Shown here one piece after another: positions 15,933 through 24,948 of a stretch of DNA of 64,000 nt. Source of the stretch: Nocardioides terrigena (lineage in GTDB: Bacteria > Actinomycetota > Actinomycetes > Propionibacteriales > Nocardioidaceae); NCBI RefSeq assembly GCF_003047265.1, contig NZ_PZYY01000001.1:62001-126000 (forward strand). The letters are read 5' to 3'. A program made the position numbers and the translations under genes. The notes below the pieces were generated by a model. The model was not told the DNA's origin. It saw nothing but the letters and a program-made list of their open reading frames with translations, and did not search any database. Position 1 is the first letter of the stretch; every line of letters starts with the position of its first letter.

Positions 15933-16966
15933 GCGAGTCCCTGCTCCCTCATCCGGGCGGCCAGCTCGTAGAGACCGCCCAGGTCGATCCCGCCCGGCAG
16001 TCGCGGCAGCTCGTAGGACGGCACGTCGAGCGCGCGGACGACCTCGCGCTGCGAGTCCTCCAGCGCCCTGCGGTCGGCGTGGTCGCGGGCCTCGTCGAGC
16101 AGCGAGTCGACGAGCTCGTGCGAGACCCGGACCCCCGCCCGGGCCAGGTCGGCCGTGACGGCCTCCCGGTCGAGGGTGCCGGTGCGCGCCGCCTCGAGGT
16201 CGGCGGGTCCGAGGTCGCGCGGGCGGACCATGTTGACGATGACCCCGCCCACCGGCAGGTGGGCCTCGTGCAGGTGGGCGATGCCGTCGACCGTCTCCTG
16301 GACCGGCATCTCCTCGAGGACGGTGACCAGGTGGACGACGGTGCGCGGCGAGCGGAAGAGGGTCATCACGGTGTCGGCCTGCGCCTTGATGGGGCCCACC
16401 TTGGCGAGCCCGGCGAGCTCGCCGTTGACGTTGAGGAACTGGGTGATCCGACCGGTCGGGGGAGCGTCGAGGACGACGGCGTCGTATGCGAGGGCGTCCT
16501 TGTTGCGGGCGTTGCGCTGGACGGCCTCGTAGACCTTGCCGGTCAGCAGCACGTCACGGACGCCGGGGGCGATGGTGGTGGCGAAGTCGATGATGCCGAA
16601 GCGGTCGAGGGCCCGGCCGGCGCGACCGAGCTTGTAGTACATCGAGAGGTACTCGAGCAGCGCCGACTCCGGGTCGATGTGCAGCGCGTAGACCGACCCC
16701 GGCGCGACGTCGCCCAACGGCAGCCCGCGGGCGATCCGCCGCTCCTCGTAGGGGAGCGGCTCGACGTCGAACATCCGGGAGATGCCCTGGCGGCCCTCGA
16801 CCTCGCACAGCAGGACGTTCTTGCCGGTGCTCGCCAGCGCCAGCGCGAGACCGGCCGCGACCGTCGACTTGCCGGTGCCGCCCTTGCCGCTGACCACGTG
16901 CAGCTCGACCTCGGGCCAGTCGCTGCGACGGTGGCCGGCCTGGGCTGCACCGTGGACGGGGGACAC
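15929..16966 (-). CDS. ArsA/GET3-family ATPase, first of a pair (Rv3679-like)
   Basis: A 345-residue ATPase with Walker A VSGKGGTGKST near the N-terminus and DAPPTGRI as the switch motif. The GTG at 16966 starts about 20 residues before the first strand, as in related proteins; longer in-frame extensions would overlap the divergent CoA-transferase gene. Together with the overlapping downstream ATPase it forms a two-gene unit. It is divergent from scoA across about 106 bp. Confidence 0.88.
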   Translation of the reverse strand: MSPVHGAAQAGHRRSDWPEVELHVVSGKGGTGKSTVAAGLALALASTGKNVLLCEVEGRQGISRMFDVEPLPYEERRIARGLPLGDVAPGSVYALHIDPESALLEYLSMYYKLGRAGRALDRFGIIDFATTIAPGVRDVLLTGKVYEAVQRNARNKDALAYDAVVLDAPPTGRITQFLNVNGELAGLAKVGPIKAQADTVMTLFRSPRTVVHLVTVLEEMPVQETVDGIAHLHEAHLPVGGVIVNMVRPRDLGPADLEAARTGTLDREAVTADLARAGVRVSHELVDSLLDEARDHADRRALEDSQREVVRALDVPSYELPRLPGGIDLGGLYELAARMREQGLA

Positions 16967-17072
16967 GTCGTCGAGCCTAGTGTGTGGGTGGCGCCCATCG
17001 GCCCCCTCCGCGAGGGTGACTAGCATCGCAGCGAGCCCGGCGCGGACCGTCGGGCCGGGAGAGGAGTGGGCG

Positions 17073-17876
17073 ATGGACAAGGTCGTCGCGAGCGCCGCGG
17101 AAGCGGTGGCGGACATCCCCGACGGCGCCAGGTTGTCGGTGGGCGGATTCGGTCTGTGCGGGATCCCGTCGGTGCTGATCCAGGCGTTGCTGGAGGCGGG
17201 CACCACGGACCTCGAGGCGGTGTCCAACAACTGCGGTGTCGACGACTGGGGCCTGGGCCTGCTGCTCATGGACAAGCGGCTGCGCCGGATGGTGGCGTCG
17301 TACGTCGGGGAGAACAAGGAGTTCGCCCGGCAGTACCTCTCCGGTGAGCTCGAGGTCGAGCTGACCCCCCAGGGCACGCTGGCGGAGCGGATGCGCGCCG
17401 GTGGCTCCGGGATCCCGGCGTTCTTCACCGCGACCGGTGTCGGCACGCAGGTCGCCGAGGGCGGCCTGCCCTGGCGGTACGACGACGCGGGCAACGTGGT
17501 CGTCGCCTCGCCGCCGAAGCAGACGCAGGTCTTCGAGACCCCCGAGGGCGAGAAGGAGTACGTCCTGGAGCACGCGATCGTGGCGGACTTCGGGCTGGTG
17601 CGGGCCTGGAAGGGCGACCGGCACGGCAACCTCGTGTTCCACGACTCGGCCCGCAACTTCAACCCGCTGGCCGCGATGTGCGGGCGGGTCACGATCGCGG
17701 AGGTCGAGGAGCTCGTCGAGCCCGGCGAGCTGGACCCCAACGACATCCACACTCCTGGTGTCTTCGTGCAGCGCGTGGTCGCGCTGACGCCGGAGCAGGC
17801 CGCGGACAAGCGGATCGAGAAGCGCACCGTGCAGCCTGCGTCCGAGGCTGTCCAGGAACAGAACCCGGGAGGCTGA
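17073..17876 (+). CDS. scoA: 3-oxoacid/acetate CoA-transferase subunit A
   Basis: A 267-residue subunit of a family I CoA-transferase. GGFGLCGIP near residue 24 is the CoA-binding glycine loop, and the long conserved stretch with GENKEF and [16 protein letters not shown] is typical of SCOT alpha subunits. ATG 17073 follows GAGAGGAG, a good ribosome site. Subunit B starts 1 base after the stop. The enzyme moves CoA between succinyl-CoA and acetoacetate or another 3-oxoacid, for ketone-body or fatty-acid-derived carbon use. It lies in a block absent from the mycobacterial version of this region. Confidence 0.92.
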   Translation: MDKVVASAAEAVADIPDGARLSVGGFGLCGIPSVLIQALLEAGTTDLEAVSNNCGVDDWGLGLLLMDKRLRRMVASYVGENKEFARQYLSGELEVELTPQGTLAERMRAGGSGIPAFFTATGVGTQVAEGGLPWRYDDAGNVVVASPPKQTQVFETPEGEKEYVLEHAIVADFGLVRAWKGDRHGNLVFHDSARNFNPLAAMCGRVTIAEVEELVEPGELDPNDIHTPGVFVQRVVALTPEQAADKRIEKRTVQPASEAVQEQNPGG

Positions 17877-17877
17877 C

Positions 17878-18546
17878 ATGGCATGGACGCGTGAGGAGAT
17901 GGCCGCGCGGGCGGCCTCCGAGCTGGTCGACGGTTCCTACGTCAACCTCGGGATCGGGTTGCCGACGCTGGTGCCCAACTACGTCGCCGACGACGTGGAG
18001 CTGGTGCTGCAGTCGGAGAACGGCATCCTCGGGGTGGGTCCCTACCCCACCGAGGACGCGGTCGACCCGGACCTGATCAACGCGGGCAAGGAGACGGTGA
18101 CGCTGCGGCGCGGGGCGTCGTTCTTCGACTCCGCGACGTCGTTCGGGATGATCCGCGGCGGCAAGATCGACGCCGCGATCCTGGGCGCGATGCAGGTGTC
18201 CGCGGTGGGTGACATCGCCAACTGGATGATCCCCGGCAAGATGGTCAAGGGCATGGGTGGCGCGATGGACCTGGTCCACGGCGCCAAGCGGGTCATCGTG
18301 CTGATGGAGCACACCGCCAAGGACGGCTCGCTCAAGATCCTCGACGAGTGCGACCTGCCCTACACCGGCAAGCGGGTGGTGCAGCGGATCATCACCGACC
18401 TGTGCGTGATCGACGTGATCGACCCGGCCACCGGCGAGGTCGCCCCCTCGGGCACGCTCGGCGAGCGGGCGCTCAAGCTCGTCGAGCTCGCCCCCGGGGT
18501 CACCGAGGACGAGGTCCGCGAGAAGACCGGTCCGGAGCTGGTCTGA
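17878..18546 (+). CDS. scoB: 3-oxoacid/acetate CoA-transferase subunit B
   Basis: A 222-residue beta subunit. The catalytic glutamate lies in SENGILGVG (about residues 46-54), which forms the glutamyl-CoA thioester intermediate. The glycine-rich GGKID and [14 protein letters not shown] are family hallmarks. It directly follows subunit A, and an XdhC-like gene starts 1 base after its stop, so all three are probably one operon. Confidence 0.92.
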   Translation: MAWTREEMAARAASELVDGSYVNLGIGLPTLVPNYVADDVELVLQSENGILGVGPYPTEDAVDPDLINAGKETVTLRRGASFFDSATSFGMIRGGKIDAAILGAMQVSAVGDIANWMIPGKMVKGMGGAMDLVHGAKRVIVLMEHTAKDGSLKILDECDLPYTGKRVVQRIITDLCVIDVIDPATGEVAPSGTLGERALKLVELAPGVTEDEVREKTGPELV

Positions 18547-18547
18547 C

Positions 18548-19033
18548 ATGACGACCCGCGAGCAGCCCTGGTCCGACGATCCGTCCGACGCGGCTGCTCG
18601 CGGGCGCCTCGTCGTGCTGAGCCGCAACCCGATCTCGGAGGCCATCGAGGCGATCGCGACCGCCGTCGGCCGTGAGGTCGTGGTGGTGGCCGAGGACGAG
18701 GAGGGTCGCGGGGTCGCCGGCATCGCGGCGCTGGCCCTGCGGGCCGGGGACGCGGTGGTGCTCTGCGACCACGACGCCCCGGACGCGCCCCGGGTGCTGC
18801 GCGACGCGCTGGCCTCGCCCGCGTCGTACGTCGCGATGATGGCCAGCCGCCGTCGCGCCGAGGGCCTCCTCGCCGACCTGGCGGAGGAGGGCGTGCCCGG
18901 GCTCGACCGGTTGCACGTCCCGGCCGGCCTCGACACCGGCGGCAAGGCGCCGGGCGAGATCGCGCTCTCGGTGGTGGCCGAGATCGTCGCCGAGGGCCAC
19001 GGGCGCTCCGGCGGGCCGCTGCGCCGGGGCTAG
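18548..19033 (+). CDS. XdhC/CoxI-like Rossmann-domain protein
   Basis: A 161-residue protein. VAEDEEGRGVAGIAAL and the C-terminal LDTGGKAPGEIALSVVAEIVAE match the C-terminal Rossmann-like domain of XdhC/CoxI proteins, which bind molybdenum cofactor and insert it into xanthine/CO dehydrogenases. The N-terminal XdhC domain is missing and there is no molybdoenzyme gene here, so the partner must be elsewhere. It follows scoB by 1 base and its stop overlaps that of the convergent MFS gene by 3 bases. Confidence 0.8.
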   Translation: MTTREQPWSDDPSDAAARGRLVVLSRNPISEAIEAIATAVGREVVVVAEDEEGRGVAGIAALALRAGDAVVLCDHDAPDAPRVLRDALASPASYVAMMASRRRAEGLLADLAEEGVPGLDRLHVPAGLDTGGKAPGEIALSVVAEIVAEGHGRSGGPLRRG

Positions 19034-20442
19034 GCAGCCCGGGTGCGGCTGGCGGCGGCGACGCCGAGCGCCGCGATCAGCCCGCCGAGCAGGAAGACCG
19101 CGAGGAACGGGTCCTGGCCGCCCCGCTCGGAGGCGGCGAAGACCACGCCCGAGACCGACAGGGCCAGCGCGGCGCCGAGCGAGTCGGCGATGGTGAGGGC
19201 GGATGAGTTGAAGCCGCGGTCGCGGTCCGACGAGACGGCCAGCATCGCCACGCTCGTGCGCGGGTAGCCGAAGCCCATGCCCGCACCTGCCAGGACGTAC
19301 GACGCCCCGGTGACCAGGGCGGGCAGGTGCAGCTCGACGGAGAGGGCCAGGGCGGTGACGCCGGCCAGCACCAGCGCGGTGCCCACCCGCATGGCGGTGA
19401 CGTCGGAGACCCGGCTGCCGAGCCGGGCCTGGGCCTGGCTGGCGACCGCCCAGGTGATGCCGACGAAGGTCAGGGCGATGCCGGCGCGGCCCGGCGAGAG
19501 TCCCCACTGCTCCTGGAGGACGTAGACGATGTAGGCCTCGGCGCAGAAGAACGACGCGCTCAGCAGGCCCCGGGTGGCGATCACCGAGGGCAGTCCGCGG
19601 CGTCCGACCAGGGTGCCGGGCGGCAGCAGCCGCCGCAGCGAGACGACCACCAGGACGAGCGCCAGCACGGCGGGCAGCGCCGTGCCGGGCTCGGAGCCGA
19701 GCAGCTCCAGGGCGAGGACGGCCACCGCCGCGACCGCAGCCCAGACGAGGCTGCCGCGCGGTGCAGTGCCGGCGTCGGTCCCCGCCTCGGTGGGCGGACG
19801 GTGCCCCGACCGCAGGGCCGGCGTGATGAGCAGTGCTGCAGCGGCGACGAGCACGACCGCGCCGCCGAAGACCCACCGCCAGCCGAGCGCGTCCGCGACG
19901 AGGGCCGCCACCGCCGGCCCGAAGAGGGCCGGGAGCACCCACGCGGCGGCAAAGCTGGCGAAGACGGCGGGTCGCAGGACGGGCGGGAAGACGATGCCGA
20001 CCAGGACGTAGAGCCCGACGGTGAGCGCGCCCCCGCCGAGGCCCTGCAGGACGCGGCCGGCGAGCAGCACCTCCATGGTGGGGGCCGCCGCGCACACCAG
20101 CAGCCCGGCCGAGAAGAGCACCATCGCGACGACCAGCGGCAGGGCCGGGCCGCGACGGTCGCTCCACCGCCCGGCGGCGACGGTGCCCAGCACCCCGCAG
20201 GCCAGCGGCGCGGCGAAGGTGAGGGCGTAGAGCGACTCGCCGTCCAGCGCCTGCGCCACGGTCGGCATCACGGTGGTCACCGCCATCGCCTCGAACGCCA
20301 CGAAGGCGATCAGGGCGAACATGCCGATCGTCGTCGCGGCGTACGACGGGGAGAGCAGCCGCTCGCGGGGCGCGCTGCCCGTGACGCTCCCGGTGTCGTT
20401 GCCGGTGTCGTCCCTCGTGTCGTCCCCCGTGCTGCCCGTCAT
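19030..20442 (-). CDS. MFS transporter, DHA2-like drug/proton antiporter
   Basis: About 470 residues with 12-14 predicted membrane spans. The first span is followed by motif A-like GRWSDRRGP, and GRVLQGLGGGALTVGLYVL is motif C-like, both typical of drug-H+ antiporters. An Asp/Thr-rich hydrophilic N-tail (repeats of D-D-T and G-N-D-T) precedes the first span. I took ATG 20442; upstream in-frame codons would run into the divergent control region. Substrate unknown. Confidence 0.85.
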   Translation of the reverse strand: MTGSTGDDTRDDTGNDTGSVTGSAPRERLLSPSYAATTIGMFALIAFVAFEAMAVTTVMPTVAQALDGESLYALTFAAPLACGVLGTVAAGRWSDRRGPALPLVVAMVLFSAGLLVCAAAPTMEVLLAGRVLQGLGGGALTVGLYVLVGIVFPPVLRPAVFASFAAAWVLPALFGPAVAALVADALGWRWVFGGAVVLVAAAALLITPALRSGHRPPTEAGTDAGTAPRGSLVWAAVAAVAVLALELLGSEPGTALPAVLALVLVVVSLRRLLPPGTLVGRRGLPSVIATRGLLSASFFCAEAYIVYVLQEQWGLSPGRAGIALTFVGITWAVASQAQARLGSRVSDVTAMRVGTALVLAGVTALALSVELHLPALVTGASYVLAGAGMGFGYPRTSVAMLAVSSDRDRGFNSSALTIADSLGAALALSVSGVVFAASERGGQDPFLAVFLLGGLIAALGVAAASRTRAA

Positions 20443-20558
20443 CGTCGTCACGATCGCAGACGCTAGGACCTCACGTGCACTCGAGATCAAGCCGGCGTGA
20501 GCGGGCCCACGTGAAGGGGGGCGACGGAATAGTGGCGAGCCGACGACGTTGCCCTGAG

Positions 20559-21599
20559 GTGACCTTCCCAGCCCTCTCCGTCCTCGACCTCGTGCCCGTC
20601 CGCAGCGACCAGCGGACCGGTGACGCCCTCGCCGCCTCGCGGTCCCTGGCGCGCACCGCCGACGCCGCGGGGTACACCCGCTACTGGGTGGCCGAGCACC
20701 ACAACATGCCGGCCGTCGCCGCGACCAACCCGCCGGTGCTGATCGCGATGCTGGCCGCGGCCACCGAGCGGATCCGGGTGGGGTCGGGCGGCGTGATGCT
20801 GCCCAACCACGAGCCGCTGGTGGTGGCCGAGCAGTTCGCGCTGCTCGAGGCGGCCTTCCCCGGACGCATCGACCTCGGCATCGGCCGCGCCCCCGGCACC
20901 GACCCGCTCACCCGCTACGTGCTGCGGGGCGGCTCCTCCGCGGCCGCCGACGACGCGGTGACGCGGTTCCCGGAGTACGTCGACGACATCATCACGCTGA
21001 TGCACCCGGACGGCGTCGAGATGACCGTGGGGGGCCGGCGCCAGCCGTTGCGCGCGACCCCCCGTTCGGCGTCGCTGCCCACCGTGTGGCTGCTCGGATC
21101 GTCGGACTACTCGGCCCGGCTGGCCGCGTCGCGGGGACTGCCGTACGTCTTCGCTCACCACTTCGCCGGCCAGGGCACCGCCGAGGCGATCGAGCTGTAC
21201 CGCTCGTCGTACCAGCCGTCGGAGGCTCACCCGGAGCCGCGCACCTTCCTCACCGTCAACGCCGCCGTGGCCGCGACGGCCGACGAGGCGCGCCGGCTGG
21301 CGCTGCCGCAGGTGCTGCAGATGGTGGCGCTGCGCACCGGTGCCCCGCTGACCGCCCAGCGCCTCGTCGAGGAGGCCGAGACCACTCCCGTCCCCGACGC
21401 GCACCGCGGGATGGTCGACGCGATGCTGACCCGCTGGGTCGTCGACGAGCCCGTCGCCGCCCGCCGACGGGTGGAGGAGCTGGCCGCCGAGTTCGGTGTC
21501 GACGAGGTGATGGTGCACCCGGTGACCTCGGCCTTCGCGGGCACCGACGCGGCCGCGTCTCCGGCGCGGGAGGAGACGCTCCGCCTGCTGGCCGGGTGA
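20559..21599 (+). CDS. LLM-class flavin-dependent oxidoreductase (luciferase-like)
   Basis: A 346-residue TIM-barrel flavoenzyme. The opening ALSVLDLVPVRSD, the YWVAEHHN segment, the RIRVGSGGVMLPNHEPL strand and GRIDLGIGRAPG are characteristic of the LLM family single-component group (MsnO8-like). GTG 20559 puts the first strand 3 residues from the start; a further GTG at 20532 is possible. It probably uses FMN or F420 with an unknown substrate. Divergent from the MFS gene with about 116 bp between. Confidence 0.88.
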   Translation: MTFPALSVLDLVPVRSDQRTGDALAASRSLARTADAAGYTRYWVAEHHNMPAVAATNPPVLIAMLAAATERIRVGSGGVMLPNHEPLVVAEQFALLEAAFPGRIDLGIGRAPGTDPLTRYVLRGGSSAAADDAVTRFPEYVDDIITLMHPDGVEMTVGGRRQPLRATPRSASLPTVWLLGSSDYSARLAASRGLPYVFAHHFAGQGTAEAIELYRSSYQPSEAHPEPRTFLTVNAAVAATADEARRLALPQVLQMVALRTGAPLTAQRLVEEAETTPVPDAHRGMVDAMLTRWVVDEPVAARRRVEELAAEFGVDEVMVHPVTSAFAGTDAAASPAREETLRLLAG

Positions 21600-21611
21600 G
21601 CCAGGCGCGGG

Positions 21612-22007
21612 TCAGTGGCGTTCCTCGAGGCCGACGGCCTCGCGGAGCTTGTCCACCGACTCGCGCAGCTCGTCGGAGTCGCGGGCGTGGTGGCTCATCA
21701 GGTCCGAGAGGGCCTCGGCGATGACGTTGAGCTTCTCCTGGGCGGCCTCCTCGCTGCGGCGGCCGGCGTTCTCCAGGAGCACCAGCAGCAGCAGGGAGAG
21801 GATCGCCGAGCCGGTGTGCAGTCCCAGCTCCCACTTCGTGGTGCTGCCCCACAGCGGCTTGCTGAGCGCCCACAGGACGAGGGCCGCCACGATGACGGTG
21901 AAGAACGGAGCCCGGCTCACCACCTGGTTGGCCGCGTCGACGAACCGCTCGAAGGCGTCCGGTCGGTTGTCCTTGCCGCGGTCCTCTGCGGCCTCGTTGC
22001 GCTCCAT
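21612..22007 (-). CDS. Low-affinity iron permease family protein
   Basis: A 131-residue membrane protein with a charged N-terminal region, two spans (about 37-55 and 68-82), and a charged C-terminal coiled coil. The pattern F-x3-V, W-x5-W-E-L-G-L-H-T-G, and LLLLVLLENAGRR-S-x-A-A-Q-x-K-L matches the low-affinity iron permease / DUF family, which in bacteria is small and of unproven transport function. It converges on the LLM gene (12 bp) and is divergent from the following operon. Confidence 0.8.
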   Translation of the reverse strand: MERNEAAEDRGKDNRPDAFERFVDAANQVVSRAPFFTVIVAALVLWALSKPLWGSTTKWELGLHTGSAILSLLLLVLLENAGRRSEEAAQEKLNVIAEALSDLMSHHARDSDELRESVDKLREAVGLEERH

Positions 22008-22045
22008 GATCGGAGGTTAGTGCGTCCCCGAGTAGGGTGCCGGGC

Positions 22046-22201
22046 ATGACGACGTGGGAATACCAGGTGGCGCCGATCCCGCTCCACAACGAAGCCCTGA
22101 TGCTCAACAACTTCGGCCAGGACGGCTGGGAGCTGGTGGCCATCCACACCAACGCCCAGGGCGGCCTCGTCGCCTTCCTCAAGCGCGCGAAGGCAGCCTG
22201 A
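22046..22201 (+). CDS. Small DUF4177-like protein
   Basis: A 51-residue protein, easily missed by length cut-offs. It begins M-T-T-W-E-Y-Q-V and contains N-N-F-G-Q-D-G-W-E-L-V-A, the core of DUF4177 proteins, followed by a strand and a basic end. The TGA stop shares its last base with the ATG of ridA, so it leads the ridA-NUDIX-MBL operon. A protein of this size at the same place precedes Rv3678c in mycobacteria. Function unknown. Confidence 0.85.
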   Translation: MTTWEYQVAPIPLHNEALMLNNFGQDGWELVAIHTNAQGGLVAFLKRAKAA

Positions 22202-22662
22202 TGGGAGCGGAGGCGCGCCTGGCCGAGCTGGGCATCACCGTCCCCGAGGTGGTCCCGCCGGTCGCGGCCTACCAGCCCACGGCCCGCACCGGGAACCTCG
22301 TGTTCACCGCCGGCCAGCTGCCCGCCCGCGACGGCGAGATGATCGCCGTCGGCAAGGTCGGCGCCGACGTGACCGAGGAGCAGGCCTACGAGTGCGCCCG
22401 CCAGTGCGCGCTCAACGCCCTCGCCGCGATCAAGGCCGAGATCGGCTCCCTCGACGACATCGTGCGGATCGTCAAGGCCGTCGTCTTCGTCGCCTCGACC
22501 CCCGACTTCACCGGCCAGCCCAAGGTGGCCAACGGCGCGTCCGAGCTGCTCGGCGAGGTCTTCGGCGACGCGGGCAAGCACGCCCGCTCCGCCGTCGGCG
22601 TGTCCGTGCTCCCGCTCGACGTCCCGGTCGAGGTCGAGCTCGTCGTGGAGATCAGGGCCTGA
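22201..22662 (+). CDS. RidA-family enamine/imine deaminase
   Basis: A 153-residue RidA/YjgF-YER057c-like protein: YQPTARTGNLVFTAGQLPARDGEM, a central ALNALAAIK helix, and SVLPLDVPVEVELVVEI at the end. It has no catalytic arginine of the archetype RidA at the usual R-S-A-V position that I can assign with certainty (HARSAVGVSVLP is present). The family hydrolyses reactive 2-aminoacrylate-type imines. It is the Rv3678c equivalent and is co-transcribed with its neighbours. Confidence 0.88.
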   Translation: MGAEARLAELGITVPEVVPPVAAYQPTARTGNLVFTAGQLPARDGEMIAVGKVGADVTEEQAYECARQCALNALAAIKAEIGSLDDIVRIVKAVVFVASTPDFTGQPKVANGASELLGEVFGDAGKHARSAVGVSVLPLDVPVEVELVVEIRA

Positions 22663-22664
22663 CC

Positions 22665-23513
22665 TTGGAGCGGATCCCGCTGCCGCAGGCGCTCGTGGAC
22701 CAGGCGCGTGCCTTCGAGACCGGCGAGGCCGTGCCCGCCGAGCCGCGCCACGCGGCCACGGTGGTGCTGCTGCGCGAGGGGCACGTCGGCCCCGAGGTCT
22801 ATCTGCTGCGCCGCCAGACCTCGATGGCCTTCGCCGGCGGGATGTGTGTCTTCCCCGGCGGAGGCGTCGACCCCCGCGACCACGACGCGAGCGTCGCGTG
22901 GGCCGGCCCGTCGCCCGCCGAGTGGGCCGAGCGGCTCGCCTGCGACGAGTCGCTGGCCCGGGCCCTGGTGTGTGCGGCCGTGCGCGAGACCTTCGAGGAG
23001 TCCGGCGTGCTCCTCGCCGGCCCGTCGGACGACTCGGTCGTGTCCGACACGACCGATGACGACTGGGAGGCCGACCGGGTCGCGCTGGAGACGCGCGAGC
23101 TGTCGATGACCGACTTCCTCGTACGCCGCGGGCTCGTCCTGCGCACCGACCTGCTCGGCGCGTGGGCGGGGTGGCTGACGCCGATCTTCGAGCCGCGGCG
23201 CTACGAGACGTGGTTCTTCGTCGCGGTGCTGCCCGAGGGGCAGGTGACCCGCGATGTGTCGACCGAGTCGTCCTCGGTGCACTGGACGCCGGCGATGGCG
23301 GCCGTCGAGTCGGTCGAGGCTCGCGAGATCCTGATGCTGCCGCCGACCTACCTCACCTGCCTCGACGTGGCGCAGCACCCCACCCCGGCCGAGGTGCTTG
23401 CCGCGTCGGCCGGTCGGCGGGTCGAGATGTTCACCCCCGCGGTCGTGTCGTCGGGCGAGGACTTCGTGCTGTCGATGCCCGAGCGCTACCGGCCGCTGGT
23501 GGCCGGGCGGTGA
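22665..23513 (+). CDS. NUDIX hydrolase with TTG start
   Basis: A 282-residue NUDIX-fold protein starting at TTG 22665, two bases after the ridA stop; no ATG or GTG lies closer to the domain start. The NUDIX box is the spaced form: GGGVDPRDH, followed about 40 residues later by AAVRETFEESGVLL. Such insertions are seen in the NUDT19-like/RppH-unlike branch that acts on CoA or nucleotide diphosphates. The stop overlaps the GTG of the MBL gene (GTGA). Confidence 0.85.
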   Translation: MERIPLPQALVDQARAFETGEAVPAEPRHAATVVLLREGHVGPEVYLLRRQTSMAFAGGMCVFPGGGVDPRDHDASVAWAGPSPAEWAERLACDESLARALVCAAVRETFEESGVLLAGPSDDSVVSDTTDDDWEADRVALETRELSMTDFLVRRGLVLRTDLLGAWAGWLTPIFEPRRYETWFFVAVLPEGQVTRDVSTESSSVHWTPAMAAVESVEAREILMLPPTYLTCLDVAQHPTPAEVLAASAGRRVEMFTPAVVSSGEDFVLSMPERYRPLVAGR

Positions 23514-24298
23514 GCTGGACCGGGGGGTCCTTCGGGACGTCGGCGACCTGCGTGCTCGCACCCAACGCGGACGTGATGACGCTCGACGGCACCAACACCT
23601 GGGTGCTCTCCTCGGGCGGACGCTCGCTCGTCGTCGACCCGGGTCCGGAGATCGAGGCGCACCTCGACGAGGTCTCGGCCACCGGCCAGGACGTCGTCGG
23701 CGTGCTCCTGACGCACCACCACGCGGACCACTCGGAGGCGGCCCGGTCCTTCGCCGAGCGGCACCGCTGCGGCGTACGCGCCCTCGACCCGGCGTACCGC
23801 CTCGGCTCGGAGGGCCTCGCCGACGGCGACGTGGTCACGGTCGGCGACCTCGAGGTGCACGTCGTGGCCACCCCCGGGCACACCGCCGACTCGCTGTCGT
23901 TCGTGGTGCCCTCGGAGTCGGCGGTGCTGACCGGGGACACGGTCCTCGGCCGCGGCACCACCGTCGTCGCGCACCCCGACGGCGAGCTCGGCGCCTACCT
24001 CGACTCGCTCGACCGCCTGCACGCGCTGTGCTCGGCGCAGGGCATCACGTCCGTCTGGCCCGGGCACGGGCCGGTCATCGACGATGCACTGGGCGCGCTC
24101 GACTTCTACCTCGCGCACCGCCGCGAGCGCCTCGGGCAGGTGCGCGACGCCGTCGCCCTGCTGCGCTCCGGGGGCGTCGCCGACGCGGTCTCCCTGCCAC
24201 GGCAGGTGGTCGAGATCGTGTACGCCGACGTGGACCCGGTGCTCTGGGGGGCTGCCGAGCTGTCGGTCCGCGCCCAGCTCGCCTACCTGTCGCGCTGA
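23510..24298 (+). CDS. Metallo-beta-lactamase fold hydrolase (LACTB2-like, Rv3677c-like)
   Basis: A 262-residue MBL-fold hydrolase. LTHHHADHS is the HxHxDH metal motif, with further ligands in TPGHT, GD of TGDTVLG, and GHG. The short N-terminal MTLDGTNTWVL strand and the C-terminal helical tail match the LACTB2-like group, which may cleave RNA or thioesters. GTG 23510 overlaps the NUDIX stop. The order RidA-NUDIX-MBL followed by Crp is the mycobacterial order, here with an insertion between. Confidence 0.88.
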   Translation: MSWTGGSFGTSATCVLAPNADVMTLDGTNTWVLSSGGRSLVVDPGPEIEAHLDEVSATGQDVVGVLLTHHHADHSEAARSFAERHRCGVRALDPAYRLGSEGLADGDVVTVGDLEVHVVATPGHTADSLSFVVPSESAVLTGDTVLGRGTTVVAHPDGELGAYLDSLDRLHALCSAQGITSVWPGHGPVIDDALGALDFYLAHRRERLGQVRDAVALLRSGGVADAVSLPRQVVEIVYADVDPVLWGAAELSVRAQLAYLSR

Positions 24299-24337
24299 CC
24301 CTCGACGCGGCCCGCCCGTCGTCCTAGCGTGGCGGGC

Positions 24338-24865
24338 ATGACCCACGACGCCGTCACCACCCTCTCCGCAGCCCTCGACCAGGCCGGCGAGCTGCTGTCC
24401 GTCGTGCAGACCGACCACCTCGACCTGCCGACGCCCTGCGACGGCTGGACGGTCCGTGACCTCGGCGACCACCTGGCCGCCTCGCCGGGCCGCTTCCTGG
24501 GGATGGCGCACGGGGAGTCGGTCGACTGGAACGCGTCGCCCGACATCGCTCCGAGCAGGTGGGCCGTGCAGTTCCGCGCGGATGCCGCCGCCCTGCTCGC
24601 GCACTGGGAGTCGCAGCCCGACGACCAGGCCCCCGGCGCCGACTTCACCACCGCCGAGCTCGCCGTGCACGCCTGGGACCTCGCGCAGGCGGTCGATCCC
24701 GGCCGCGCGCTGGACCCCGCCGTCGCGGAGCGGGCGCTGGCCGCGATGCGCCAGGGGCTGACGCCCGAGAACCGCGTCGGGGTCTTCGCGCCGGAGGTGG
24801 AGGTCGCCGGCGACGCGTCGGTGCACGACCGGCTGGCCGCCTGGGCGGGGCGCACTCCGCGCTGA
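24338..24865 (+). CDS. TIGR03086-family DinB-like protein (mycothiol-dependent isomerase fold)
   Basis: A 175-residue helical-bundle protein. LPTPCDGWTVRDLGDHLA and ELAVHAWDLAQA are the signature segments of the actinobacterial TIGR03086/MDMPI N-terminal fold, with H as metal ligand. Family members are thought to be thiol-dependent transferases using mycothiol. ATG 24338 is preferred over one 9 bases upstream. It is separated from the MBL gene by 39 bp. Confidence 0.8.
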   Translation: MTHDAVTTLSAALDQAGELLSVVQTDHLDLPTPCDGWTVRDLGDHLAASPGRFLGMAHGESVDWNASPDIAPSRWAVQFRADAAALLAHWESQPDDQAPGADFTTAELAVHAWDLAQAVDPGRALDPAVAERALAAMRQGLTPENRVGVFAPEVEVAGDASVHDRLAAWAGRTPR

Positions 24866-24948
24866 GGCGCCCGGTGCGGACGTCCTGAGAAGTGGTCGCC
24901 CGGGCCACCAGTCCCCATGACGTCCCGCGGCGGTGGCGGTGCGGCGGG

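Noticed and set aside
14757..16966. ArsA pair as an arsenic resistance locus
   Set aside because: No arsB, arsC or arsR is nearby, each protein has one ATPase half only, and the gene order matches the GET3-like mycobacterial pair.
24863..24895. Two CTGAGG/CTGAGA words that look like a fifth regulon box
   Set aside because: They are 23 bp apart, not 11, the second is imperfect, and they lie between the 3' ends of convergent genes where no promoter is expected.
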